Assembly: GCA_017482205.1 (NCBI GenBank)
Contig: JAFUNK010000003.1
Span: 34,397 to 98,396 of the forward strand
Direction of reading: 5' to 3'
DNA length: 64,000 nucleotides
Source of the DNA: Lachnospiraceae bacterium
GTDB taxonomy: Bacteria > Bacillota > Clostridia > Lachnospirales > Lachnospiraceae
Shown here: piece by piece, positions 37,109 to 45,247 of the stretch
How positions within the stretch are numbered: the stretch's first letter is position 1
Layout: the number at the start of each line of letters is the position of its first letter
The notes under the pieces: generated by a model
Databases searched by the model: none
Told to the model about the DNA's origin: nothing
Seen by the model: the letters and a program-made list of their open reading frames with translations, nothing else
Position numbers and translations under genes: made by a program

Positions 37109-37372
37109 ATGCATGAATTTGATGATGTAGTATTAAAATGTTTTCTCAAAAACCAGTCACAGTTATTCCCCGAGGATGTAGCGTCCAATCTGGAAGACGC
37201 AGAGGCATTTTTGGAAGAATGTATGGCAGTGGTAGTAAATTCTGTTGAAGAAGTCATCGAATATTTTGAAGAAGAAGGCGTAGACATGGATGGCGCCGTA
37301 GGCGACGAAATACTGGAAGCATCAGAAGTATTTGATGTGGGTGACGGCAGGTATCTGATTGTGGAAGGGTAA
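37109..37372 (+). CDS. Small acidic protein, unknown function
   Basis: An 87-residue, strongly acidic protein (MHEFDDVVLKCFLKNQSQLF, then many Glu and Asp) with predicted helical content and a C-terminal GDGRYLIVEG strand. I do not recognise a family. It follows the HAD gene by 19 bp, preceded by GAAAGGTATGG, and is probably the last gene of the ppx-ppk1-maf cluster before a palindromic terminator element. Confidence 0.65.
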   Translation: MHEFDDVVLKCFLKNQSQLFPEDVASNLEDAEAFLEECMAVVVNSVEEVIEYFEEEGVDMDGAVGDEILEASEVFDVGDGRYLIVEG

Positions 37373-37377
37373 TGTTG

Positions 37378-37422
37378 TATGAAAGCAGTTTAGAAGCACT
37401 TCGAAATGCGGTCAGTAAATAA
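37378..37422 (+). pseudogene. Remnant copy of the PHP-gene 3' end (inverted duplicate)
   Basis: This stretch reads YESSLEALRNAVSK then stop, nearly the same as the C-terminus HESILEALRNAAGK of the PHP protein encoded on the other strand from 37589. The DNA similarity continues a little past the stop codons (AAATAAGTACC against AAATAAGGCACC). It is thus an inverted duplicate of the PHP gene end on the other side of palindrome A2. Confidence 0.65.
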
Positions 37423-37438
37423 GTACCAAAGTTTTAAA

Positions 37439-37576
37439 GGATGGATTATATATACGACAAGGGACCTTTAGCCAACGTCAGCACTTAGCGAGAAAATTTA
37501 TTTTCGAGCTTAGTACTGCTACGTTGGGTATGAGTGAGAACGCGTCCTTTGCCGTATATATAATCCATCCTTTTTT
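37439..37576. repeat. Long palindromic element A2
   Basis: Outer arms GGATGGATTATATATACG (37439-37456) and its complement ending at 37570, followed by TTTTTT, enclose a core (37461-37547) with GACCTTTAGCCAACGTCAGC and TTAGTACTGCTACGTTGGG, matching the cores of elements A1 and A3. Sits between convergent genes and should act as a terminator in both directions. Confidence 0.8.
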
Positions 37577-37588
37577 GTTTTAGGTGCC

Positions 37589-38464
37589 TTATTTACCGGC
37601 GGCATTTCGAAGCGCCTCTAAAATACTTTCATGCAGATAAAGACTACCGTAGCCTGTGCCAAATGAAAGCCCAGGTTTGTTGCTGCCGTGGAAATCAGAA
37701 CCGCCGCTGATAAGCAGACCATATCTGCGTGCAAGAGTCTGCATTCCCTGCGTGTCCGCATTGGTATAGGAAGAGTAGATTGCTTCCAATGCCACCAGTC
37801 CGGCATCGGTCAGAACAGATACCAGTTTTTCTAATCGTGCACTGCTCATACCGTATAAAACAGGATGTGCCAATACAGGGACACCACCTGCCGCAAGGAT
37901 TAAATCCACTGCCTGCAAAGGCGTTACCTTTTCCCGGGGGATAAAGCAGGGGGCATGGTCGCCCACATAACGGTCAAATGCCTCATTCATGCTTTTTACA
38001 TAACCGTTTTCTAAAAGGAATCTGGCATAGTGGGCACGGGTAATGACAGCTCCCGGAAAAGCAGCCTTTAACTGTTCGTAAGTAATATCCACACCATGTT
38101 CTCTTAACAGGGCACACATCTTTTCGTTACGGTTTTCCCTGGAGGCTACAAAGTCAGAAATATGTTTCCTAAAAACTTCACTTTTGTAATCAATAAACAA
38201 TCCTACAATGTGCACATCCCGGCCTTCATATTCCGTGGAAAATTCAATCCCCGGTACAACCTCTACGGTCTTACCCTCCGGATTCTGTTCACACACTTTC
38301 CCTGACAATTCCCTTGCACAGGCAATCGCCTCATCTAAACCTGCCACCGTATCATGATCCGTCAGAGCAAACGCCGTAATATCATGGTTCAACGCATATT
38401 CCACCAATTCCCTCGGTGTAAACGACCCATCCGAACAATTAGAATGTACATGCAAATCAATCAT
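37589..38464 (-). CDS. PHP-domain phosphoesterase (RNase AM/TrpH-like)
   Basis: A 291-residue metal-dependent phosphoesterase. Metal ligands of the PHP fold are visible: IDLHVHSNCSDGSFTP at the N-terminus, ALTDHDTVAG near 37, PGIEFSTEY near 70, and later THAHYARFL-type and SGGSDFHGSN. Relatives (YciV/TrpH, RNase AM) release 5' nucleotides from RNA ends or act on pAp-type substrates. Elements A2 and A3 flank it on both sides, so it is probably a single-gene transcript. Confidence 0.88.
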   Translation of the reverse strand: MIDLHVHSNCSDGSFTPRELVEYALNHDITAFALTDHDTVAGLDEAIACARELSGKVCEQNPEGKTVEVVPGIEFSTEYEGRDVHIVGLFIDYKSEVFRKHISDFVASRENRNEKMCALLREHGVDITYEQLKAAFPGAVITRAHYARFLLENGYVKSMNEAFDRYVGDHAPCFIPREKVTPLQAVDLILAAGGVPVLAHPVLYGMSSARLEKLVSVLTDAGLVALEAIYSSYTNADTQGMQTLARRYGLLISGGSDFHGSNKPGLSFGTGYGSLYLHESILEALRNAAGK

Positions 38465-38486
38465 AAAATTTCTCTCCTACCAAAAA

Positions 38487-38687
38487 GAGCCTGTTATAAA
38501 ATCTTTTGTTAGAATGCCTGTTGTAAAAAGCTTTCTGCGCAGACCTTTAGCGAACGTCAGCACTTGCATTTTCCAAACGCAGTGCCGGAAAATGCTTAGT
38601 ACTGTTACGTTCGGTACGAGCGCAAGCGTGTCTGCAAAGAAACTTTTTACAACAAGAATTTCTCAACAATGATTTTATAACAGCCTC
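38487..38687. repeat. Long palindromic element A3
   Basis: Arms GAGCCTGTTATAAAATC (38487-38503) and GATTTTATAACAGCCTC (38671-38687) enclose the core 38520-38653, itself palindromic, with inner arms GTTGTAAAAAG and CTTTTTACAAC. The core is the best match to element A1. It lies directly after the stop codon of the ABC-F gene and before the PHP gene, so it probably terminates the ABC-F transcript. Confidence 0.8.
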
Positions 38688-38694
38688 TTAAAAA

Positions 38695-40329
38695 TTAATC
38701 TTCGTCAGCAGTTGTCTTAGTATAAACAGTACGTTTTCTTGCCATTTCATCACTTGCCAGATATTCATCGTAGGTAGTGATTTTGTCAATCAGAGTACCG
38801 TTAGGTAAAATTTCCATAATACGGTTTGCAGTGGTCTGTACAAACTGATGGTCATGACATGCAAACAATGCAACACCGCCAAACTTAATCAAACCGTTGT
38901 TTAATGCAGTAATGGATTCCATGTCTAAATGGTTGGTCGGCTCATCTAAAATCAGACAGTTAGCTGCACTAATCATCATCTTGGAAAGTAAGCAACGTAC
39001 CTTTTCACCACCGGAAAGGACACGGACTTTCTTTACACCGTCTTCACCGGCAAAGAGCATACGTCCTAAGAAACCACGTACATAAGTAACATCTTTAACG
39101 GGAGAGTAGCCTGTCAGCCAGTCTGCGATAGTTAAGTCATTGTCGAACTCTTCGGTGTTGTCCTTGGGGAAGTAAGCCTGGGAAGTGGTAACACCCCATT
39201 TGTAGCTACCTTCGTCGGGCTCCATTTCTCCTGCCAGAATCTGGAAAAGAGTGGTCTTAGCCAGTTCGTTACCGCCTACAAAAGCAATTTTATCATCATG
39301 CCCTACGATAAAGGAAATATCGTTTAATACCTTTTCACCGTTAATGGTCTTGGAAAGATGTTCTACCATCAGCACTTCGTTACCGATTTCACGTTCCGGG
39401 CGGAAGTCAATATAAGGATATTTTCTGCTGGAGGGACGAATCTCATCCAGTTCAATTTTTTCCAGAGCACGTTTTCTTGCAGTAGCCTGTTTGGACTTGG
39501 AAGCATTTGCGGAGAAACGGGAGATAAACTCCTGCAATTCCTTAATCTTTTCTTCTTTCTTTTTGTTGGCTTCCTTCATCTGCTTGATTAACAACTGGCT
39601 GGATTCGTACCAGAAGTCGTAGTTACCTGCATAAAGCTGAATCTTACCGTAGTCAATATCTGCAATATGGGTGCAGACTTTATTTAAGAAATAACGGTCA
39701 TGGGAAACTACGATAACCGTATTTTCAAAGTCAATTAAGAAATCCTCAAGCCATGCAATAGCATCTAAATCCAAGTGGTTGGTAGGCTCGTCCAAAAGCA
39801 GGATGTCGGGATTACCGAACAGTGCTTTTGCCAACAGGATTTTTACCTTTTCATTACCGTTTAAATCCTTCATCAAAGAATAATGTAAGGAAGTATCAAT
39901 ACCCAGACCGTTTAAGAGAGAAGCGGCATTGGATTCTGCTTCCCAACCGTCCATTTCAGCAAATTCCGCTTCCAGTTCGCTGGCACGGATACCATCTTCG
40001 TCAGTGAAATCTTCCTTTGCATAAATTGCATCTTTTTCCTTCATAATCTGGTAAAGACGCTCATTACCCATAATAACTAAATCCAGTACGGTATAATCGT
40101 CATATTTAAAGTGGTCCTGCTCCAAAACGGAGAGACGCTGACCGGGGGTGATAAAAATTTCACCGTTGGTAGTATCTAACTGACCGGATAAAATCTTTAA
40201 GAAAGTAGATTTACCGGCACCGTTAGCACCGATAAGTCCGTAACAGTTGCCCTCGGTAAACTTAATGTTAACGTCTTCGAATAACGCTTTTTTTCCGATT
40301 CGTAAGGTGACATTATTTGCACTTATCAT
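38695..40329 (-). CDS. ABC-F family ATPase (YkpA/YbiT type)
   Basis: A soluble twin-ATPase protein of 544 residues that probably acts on the ribosome. Domain 1: Walker A LIGANGAGKST, signature LNGNEKVKILLAKAL, Walker B LLLDEPTNHLDLD. A basic linker with KKKEEKIKELQEFISRF follows. Domain 2: Walker A VGGNELAKTTLF (Ala in place of the usual Gly before Lys, as seen in the YkpA/YbiT group), signature LSGGEKVRCLLSKMM and LILDEPTNHLDME. The start ATG at 40329 follows AAAGG; 12 upstream codons are unlikely. Confidence 0.92.
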   Translation of the reverse strand: MISANNVTLRIGKKALFEDVNIKFTEGNCYGLIGANGAGKSTFLKILSGQLDTTNGEIFITPGQRLSVLEQDHFKYDDYTVLDLVIMGNERLYQIMKEKDAIYAKEDFTDEDGIRASELEAEFAEMDGWEAESNAASLLNGLGIDTSLHYSLMKDLNGNEKVKILLAKALFGNPDILLLDEPTNHLDLDAIAWLEDFLIDFENTVIVVSHDRYFLNKVCTHIADIDYGKIQLYAGNYDFWYESSQLLIKQMKEANKKKEEKIKELQEFISRFSANASKSKQATARKRALEKIELDEIRPSSRKYPYIDFRPEREIGNEVLMVEHLSKTINGEKVLNDISFIVGHDDKIAFVGGNELAKTTLFQILAGEMEPDEGSYKWGVTTSQAYFPKDNTEEFDNDLTIADWLTGYSPVKDVTYVRGFLGRMLFAGEDGVKKVRVLSGGEKVRCLLSKMMISAANCLILDEPTNHLDMESITALNNGLIKFGGVALFACHDHQFVQTTANRIMEILPNGTLIDKITTYDEYLASDEMARKRTVYTKTTADED

Positions 40330-40452
40330 AATAAAAAACCTTTCTTTTTCTAATATTGTCATCAAGTGGCTATCGTTTCTTATTTTTACATGAAAACGCT
40401 ACTTTTTCAAGTTGTTTTTTGGATTTGTTACAAAAATGTGAAGGGAAATACG

Positions 40453-40481
40453 TTGAACTTGTTTACAGCCAATGATAAAAT
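40453..40481 (+). promoter_or_regulatory. Sigma-A promoter of MFS/GDPD pair
   Basis: TTGAAC (40453-40458), a 17-bp spacer and TAAAAT (40476-40481), about 98 bp before the MFS start codon. Confidence 0.6.
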
Positions 40482-40578
40482 GGAAAAAATAAGTAAATAA
40501 ATTTTGATATATCAGAGTATGAAGTAAAGCATATTAGGAATGTAAATATAGTATAAAGGATACGGAAGGGTAGAGCAT

Positions 40579-41928
40579 ATGGGAAAAAAATTAAATTATA
40601 AGCGTACATTTTTTATCGGACTGGCGTTTTTGTCTATTAGTAGTTTCTGGCAGTTGTATGACAATATTATTCCTTTAATATTACAGAATACTTTTGGCTT
40701 GGGAGAAACCGTTACGGGTATCGTGATGGCATTGGACAATGTGTTGGCGGTTTTTCTGCTTCCTGTATTCGGAACTTTATCAGATAAGGTGGATACGCGG
40801 CTGGGGAAAAGAATGCCCTTTATTATAGTAGGCACAACATTAAGTGTTATTTTTATGCTGATTTTGCCGGTAGCAGATAAAGCGGTAAATCTGCCGTTGT
40901 TTGTGGGGGCTTTGTTTGGGGCACTGGTGGCTATGGGTCTGTACCGTTCGCCGGCAGTGGCATTGATGCCCGATTTGACACCCAACAGACTTCGCAGTAA
41001 AGGTAATGCAGTGATTAATCTGCTGGGAGCAGTAGGTGGTGTAAGTTCTCTGATATTGATTAAATTATTAGTCGGAAAGGGACTTCGTCCCGATTATATG
41101 CCGCTTTTTACGGGAGTGGCATTGTTGATGGCAATAGCAATTATTATTTTAGTATTGACGGTACGTGAAAAAAAGATTGCAGCCATAGTGAAAGAAGAGG
41201 AAGCTGTATGGGCAAAGGAAAATCCTGAAGAAGCAAAGTTGGAGGCACTAAAGGAAGCTGCTGAGAAAGCAGATGCAGACAAAGCAGAAGCATCGCAGAA
41301 AGCAGCGACCGTTCTGGCACCGGAAGTGAAAAAAAGTATGTTTTTTATGCTGGCATCGGTGTTCTTCTGGTATGCGGCATACAATGCAGTGACTACTGCA
41401 TTTTCCAGATATACGGTAGAGGTGTGGAAACTGGAAGGGGGCGGTTTTGCAGATTGTCTTATGGTGGCAACTGTGGCAGCCATTATCAGTTATATTCCCA
41501 TTGGACTTATTACTGCGAGATTTGGCAGGAAGAAAATTATTATGGGCGGTGTGCTTTTAATGGCAGCCTGTTATCTGGTAGCTGTTTTTGTAACAGAGTA
41601 CACCGGGCTTATCAATATTGCATTCGCGTTAATCGGTGTGGCATGGGCAGCTATCAATGTGAATTCTTATCCGATGGTAGTAGCTATGGGAAAAGGGGCG
41701 GATATAGGTAAATTTACCGGAACCTATTATACGTTTTCTATGGCTGCACAGATTATTACTCCTGTTTTGTCAGGAGCATTGTTGGAAAATGTCTCTTATG
41801 CAACATTATTTCCCTATGCTTTCATTTTTTCCATGTTGGCGTTCTTTACAATGTCACAAGTAAAGCATGGGGATGTAAAGCCGGTAAAGAAAGATAGTAT
41901 TTTGGAAAATTTTGATGTAGAGGACTAG
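40579..41928 (+). CDS. MFS transporter, SLC45/GPH-like
   Basis: A 449-residue carrier with 12 predicted helices. The N-terminal half has FGTLSDKVDTRLGKRMPFIIVG, the MFS loop 2-3 motif in the form found in SLC45 and glycoside-pentoside carriers. A cytoplasmic Ala/Glu/Lys-rich loop (about residues 205-250) divides the halves. Likely cargo is a sugar or small organic solute. It is 3 bp upstream of a glycerophosphodiesterase gene, which hints at glycerophosphodiester uptake, but this is not shown by sequence. Confidence 0.85.
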   Translation: MGKKLNYKRTFFIGLAFLSISSFWQLYDNIIPLILQNTFGLGETVTGIVMALDNVLAVFLLPVFGTLSDKVDTRLGKRMPFIIVGTTLSVIFMLILPVADKAVNLPLFVGALFGALVAMGLYRSPAVALMPDLTPNRLRSKGNAVINLLGAVGGVSSLILIKLLVGKGLRPDYMPLFTGVALLMAIAIIILVLTVREKKIAAIVKEEEAVWAKENPEEAKLEALKEAAEKADADKAEASQKAATVLAPEVKKSMFFMLASVFFWYAAYNAVTTAFSRYTVEVWKLEGGGFADCLMVATVAAIISYIPIGLITARFGRKKIIMGGVLLMAACYLVAVFVTEYTGLINIAFALIGVAWAAINVNSYPMVVAMGKGADIGKFTGTYYTFSMAAQIITPVLSGALLENVSYATLFPYAFIFSMLAFFTMSQVKHGDVKPVKKDSILENFDVED

Positions 41929-41931
41929 AAA

Positions 41932-42771
41932 ATGAAGACCGCAATTGTTGTAATCATAAGTATTTTGCTTGCATGTGTAGTATTATATCTGTTGTTAATT
42001 ATGCCCAGAATGTATAAAAGACCGGATAAAAAGCCCTTTTTTGAAGGGATATTGTATGCCCACAGAGGTCTCCATGACAATGCATCAGAAGCACCAGAAA
42101 ATTCCATGGCGGCATTTGAAAAAGCAATAGAAGCAGGTTATGGTATTGAATTGGATGTACAACTTACCAAAGATAAAATACCGGTTATTTTTCATGATTT
42201 TACGTTGCAGAGAGTTTGTGGTGTAGAGGGAAAAGTGGCAGAATATACTTATGAAGAACTGCAGCAGTTTTCTTTGTGCGGCTCAGAGCAGAAAATACCC
42301 AAACTGGCAGATTTTTTACAACTGGCAGACGGCAGAGTACCGTTGATAATCGAATATAAACTGCCAGCAATGCAGACAGAGGTATGTGCAATTGCAGATA
42401 AGTTACTGGCAGAATATAAAGGTGTATACTGTATAGAGTCCTTTAACCCATTGGCACTTTTCTGGTACAGACGCAACCGGAAAGAAATTATGCGTGGACA
42501 ACTGGCAATGAATTTTTTGAAGTCGGAAGAAAAGGAATATTCACCTTTATTGTATTTTGCATTAGGGCACCTGCTGTTTAATTTTTTAACCAAACCGGAT
42601 TTTATAGCATACAATCATGGTGATTATAAGGGGGTGTCACGACGACTGTGCAGGCATTTATATCGTTGTACGGCAGTGGCATGGACGATTAGGAGCGAAG
42701 CAGAACTGGGGGCAAGAAAACAGGATTTCGATTTGTTTATTTTTGACAGTTTTGTACCAAATGACAGATAA
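41932..42771 (+). CDS. Glycerophosphodiester phosphodiesterase
   Basis: A 279-residue protein with an N-terminal membrane anchor (IVVIISILLACVVLYLLLIM) followed by the GDPD barrel: YAHRGLHDNASEAPENSMAAF with catalytic His-Arg, GIELDVQLTKDKIPVIFHD with metal ligands and second His, and a later IIEYKL lysine. It hydrolyses glycerophosphodiesters to glycerol-3-phosphate and an alcohol, probably at the membrane. It follows the MFS gene by 3 bp. Weak ribosome binding site suggests coupling. Confidence 0.92.
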   Translation: MKTAIVVIISILLACVVLYLLLIMPRMYKRPDKKPFFEGILYAHRGLHDNASEAPENSMAAFEKAIEAGYGIELDVQLTKDKIPVIFHDFTLQRVCGVEGKVAEYTYEELQQFSLCGSEQKIPKLADFLQLADGRVPLIIEYKLPAMQTEVCAIADKLLAEYKGVYCIESFNPLALFWYRRNRKEIMRGQLAMNFLKSEEKEYSPLLYFALGHLLFNFLTKPDFIAYNHGDYKGVSRRLCRHLYRCTAVAWTIRSEAELGARKQDFDLFIFDSFVPNDR

Positions 42772-42828
42772 AGAGACTAAGGAATACAGGTAGCGTGAAT
42801 TCCGGCAAACACAACCGGAGAAGAAATT

Positions 42829-44655
42829 ATGAGAAAAAATAACCATATTGGAAAATTGATAGGGTACGAAAGAACAAGAGCGGGACTACAGATGGAAGAG
42901 CTTTGCGCGGGATTGTGCTCACGGAGCTTTTTAGTACGTGTAGAAAACGGTTCCCGAAACTGCGAGAAGATATTGACAGATGCCCTATTGCAAAGAGCAG
43001 GCGTGTCTGCTGACAAATTTGTATATATGATTAACACGGAAGAGCAGGACTGGCTGCTTTTAAGAGAAAAGTTAATTTCAGCAGTGGATGCCGGAGATGA
43101 AGAAAGAGCGGCACCGCTTATGGAGCAATACCATGAGATGACGGAAAACCATTGTAAATTGCACCGCCAGTTACTTTTGCTTTTAAAGGTGATGCTTTCG
43201 TGGAAAAATAATGGTAATAAAGCAGAAATGCAAAGCCGGCTCAGGGAAGCGTGGAGAATTACCATGACAGGTACGGCTATGGAAAAAATTCCGGATATGC
43301 ATGCGGAAAATAAACACCTGACTTTGACGGAATTTGTTCTGGTAATGATGCATTACCGTATATTAGAGGAGCAGGAGAAAATAAAAGAAGCGGCAGAAGG
43401 ATATAAAAAACTGCTTCGTTATCTGGAAATATCTTCCGATGAAGAAGACCGGGTAAAACTGTATCCCCAGATAGCATACAGGCTTGCAAAAATATATTTG
43501 GAGCAGAAACAAGTGGCTGAGGCAGTAGCCTTGGCAGAAAAAGCAATAGAACTGCTAAAGGTCAGAGGAAGGTTATTTTATTTACGGCAGTTTCTGGAAA
43601 TTCTTTGTACGTATAAAGAATTGGAAGCGGAAGAAAAATTGGAACTGGAAGAAATCATTGCTTCCCTTAAGTGGCTGTATAAGCGTTATGAAGTGGAAGA
43701 AGAACCTTGGACGTGGAGTATTCCCTTTGGTATGGCAGAGGTGGAATTGGGAGGGAATCTGATTCGTGCCAGAAGGAAGGTATTGGGACTTTCGCAGGAA
43801 GAGTTGTCGGAGGGTATCTGCGATCCAGTGTCAATTTCCCGAATCGAGTGTTGCAAGGTAGCACCCAAACGTGAGATATACAGAAAACTGCTGGAACGGG
43901 TCGGCATGACCGGAAGCCGGTTTGAAAACGTGGTGCAGATGGAACAGCCGGAGTTGATGGAGTTAGCGATGAGGATTGGTATTCTGTTAAGTCATACTAA
44001 GGGTGAAGAAGCAGAACCTTTGATTGCGGAACTGGAACAGAAAATGAAGCATGCAGGAAAGTTCGCAAGGCAATATTTGTTGAATGTAAAAGCAATTGCG
44101 TTATATGACCAGGAAAAAATAACGGCAGAGGAACATACAGCAATGCAGGAAGAGGCACTATATATGACATTACCGCAGGTTGATTTGGAGAAATTGGCAG
44201 AGTGGAGCTTTTCCAGATTGGAAGTAAACATAATTAATATGCTTTCTTATTCTTGTGAAGCTACTGGAAAAGCAGAAGAAATGATAGAATTGTTACAAAT
44301 TATTCGAAGGCAGTATGAAAACAAGCCGTTTGCTTTGGAACATTATGTAGTAGGATATGAATTAACGATGAGAAATTTGGGAAATTTACTTGGGAATTGT
44401 GGAAGATATAAAGAGGCGATAGAAATAGCGGACAAGGGAATTAGATTAGGAGTACAAGCAGGAAGAGGCGTTATACTAAGTACAGCATTGTATGATTGTG
44501 GTTGGGATATGGAGCAAATGTGGAAGACTGGACAATATACTAAAAAAGAAAGCCTTCCATATGTGAAGGCTTCCTATGCGTTAAATTGTATCCTTGGAAT
44601 AGAATCAGTCCAAGAGTTTTTAAAAGAACATATACATAATTTGTATTTGAATTAA
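42829..44655 (+). CDS. Duplicated XRE-HTH/TPR regulator
   Basis: A 608-residue cytoplasmic regulator with two copies of an HTH-plus-helical-repeat layout. The first HTH spans about residues 7-40 (IGKLIGYERTRAGLQMEELC, then SRSFLVRVENGSR). The second is about 307-340 (LIRARRKVLGLSQEELSEGI, then PVSISRIE). Each is followed by TPR-like helical pairs (LAEKAIELLK, EAIEIADKGIRLGV). This is the architecture of RRNPP-type peptide sensors such as PlcR and Rgg, but doubled. Its stop codon overlaps that of a convergent small secreted peptide gene. The 3' part is more AT-rich than the 5' part. Confidence 0.88.
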   Translation: MRKNNHIGKLIGYERTRAGLQMEELCAGLCSRSFLVRVENGSRNCEKILTDALLQRAGVSADKFVYMINTEEQDWLLLREKLISAVDAGDEERAAPLMEQYHEMTENHCKLHRQLLLLLKVMLSWKNNGNKAEMQSRLREAWRITMTGTAMEKIPDMHAENKHLTLTEFVLVMMHYRILEEQEKIKEAAEGYKKLLRYLEISSDEEDRVKLYPQIAYRLAKIYLEQKQVAEAVALAEKAIELLKVRGRLFYLRQFLEILCTYKELEAEEKLELEEIIASLKWLYKRYEVEEEPWTWSIPFGMAEVELGGNLIRARRKVLGLSQEELSEGICDPVSISRIECCKVAPKREIYRKLLERVGMTGSRFENVVQMEQPELMELAMRIGILLSHTKGEEAEPLIAELEQKMKHAGKFARQYLLNVKAIALYDQEKITAEEHTAMQEEALYMTLPQVDLEKLAEWSFSRLEVNIINMLSYSCEATGKAEEMIELLQIIRRQYENKPFALEHYVVGYELTMRNLGNLLGNCGRYKEAIEIADKGIRLGVQAGRGVILSTALYDCGWDMEQMWKTGQYTKKESLPYVKASYALNCILGIESVQEFLKEHIHNLYLN

Positions 44656-44795
44656 ATTCCATAAGGTTTTTGTTTAATATCAGATCTCGCCATCATAGTA
44701 ACTTCACTATCAGCAGCAGGTGCTACGGTAGCAACAGCCTGAGCAGCTAAAAGACAAATGGCAACAACAGCAATAAATTTTTTGATTTTTTTCAT
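44652..44795 (-). CDS. 47-residue secreted peptide, putative signal
   Basis: A short gene with AAGGAG and 9-nt spacing before the ATG at 44795. The product starts MKKIKKFIAVVAICLLAAQ, a textbook signal peptide, with likely cleavage after AQA or APAA, leaving a C-terminal DSEVTMMARSDIKQKPYGI. Its stop codon overlaps the stop of the convergent HTH-TPR regulator. The size matches PapR-type pro-peptides (48 residues in Bacillus). I infer an exported signal for the regulator; a small cell-envelope peptide is the alternative. Confidence 0.65.
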   Translation of the reverse strand: MKKIKKFIAVVAICLLAAQAVATVAPAADSEVTMMARSDIKQKPYGI

Positions 44796-44842
44796 GATAA
44801 AGTTCTCCTTTTTCTTTTGAAGTTTTAATAAGTTGAGTAGAT

Positions 44843-44923
44843 TTTATAAGGAGAAGTAAGAAGTAACCATAACAGAACTGGCACACTTTTTTTTTGAAGC
44901 AAAATGTGCCACTTTTGTTATGG
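44843..44923 (-). promoter_or_regulatory. 57-bp inverted repeat and -10 box upstream of peptide gene
   Basis: 44867-44923 is a long inverted repeat: CCATAACA pairs with TGTTATGG and TGGCACA with TGTGCCA, with A/T runs in the centre. Downstream, in the peptide direction, TATAAA (44848-44843) is a good -10 box. The position 17 bp above it, at the very edge of the repeat, reads TATGGT, not a -35 consensus. This is what an activator-dependent promoter looks like. Confidence 0.6.
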
Positions 44924-45071
44924 AAAGATGTGTGAAAAGGCCGTAGTATTAATCTGAAAATGAAAAAGAGTTCGGAACACGGTTCCCTTGTAAGCGCTTG
45001 AATTTAGGAATTCAGAATGAACGTACATAGTATAAAAAGTATTAACCCCGTGCCGAAAACTTTTCATTTTC

Positions 45072-45154
45072 CAACCGGTTCAGATAATAGGGGACCGTCG
45101 GTGGAATATGGTACGGAAATGCTTATGAAGCCGACATTTTGAACCGGGGGCTTT
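45072..45154 (+). ncRNA. Possible structured RNA before a strong terminator
   Basis: CCGGTTCA (45073-45080) pairs with TGAACCGG (45140-45147), enclosing GTCGG ... CCGAC (near 45098 and 45132). It is followed at once by a strong terminator and no reading frame is evident. This would suit a small RNA or a leader. I cannot assign it to a known family. Confidence 0.3.
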
Positions 45155-45214
45155 ACTGTATCCTGCAAAGCAGTCGTAAACAAATACGGAAGCTTGCAGG
45201 ATACAGTTTTTTTT
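45155..45214 (+). terminator. Strong Rho-independent terminator
   Basis: ACTGTATCCTGCAA (45155-45168) pairs perfectly with TTGCAGGATACAGT (45194-45207), followed by eight T in total. No gene is found immediately upstream on this strand, which implies an unannotated transcript ending here. Confidence 0.8.
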
Positions 45215-45247
45215 GAGCATAGATTTCTGGTGAATGCTTTTTTCAAA

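Noticed and set aside
37439-38687. Intact insertion sequence flanking the PHP gene on both sides
   Set aside because: Elements A2 and A3 share a core but have different outer arms, no transposase and no visible target-site duplications, so a composite transposon is not supported.
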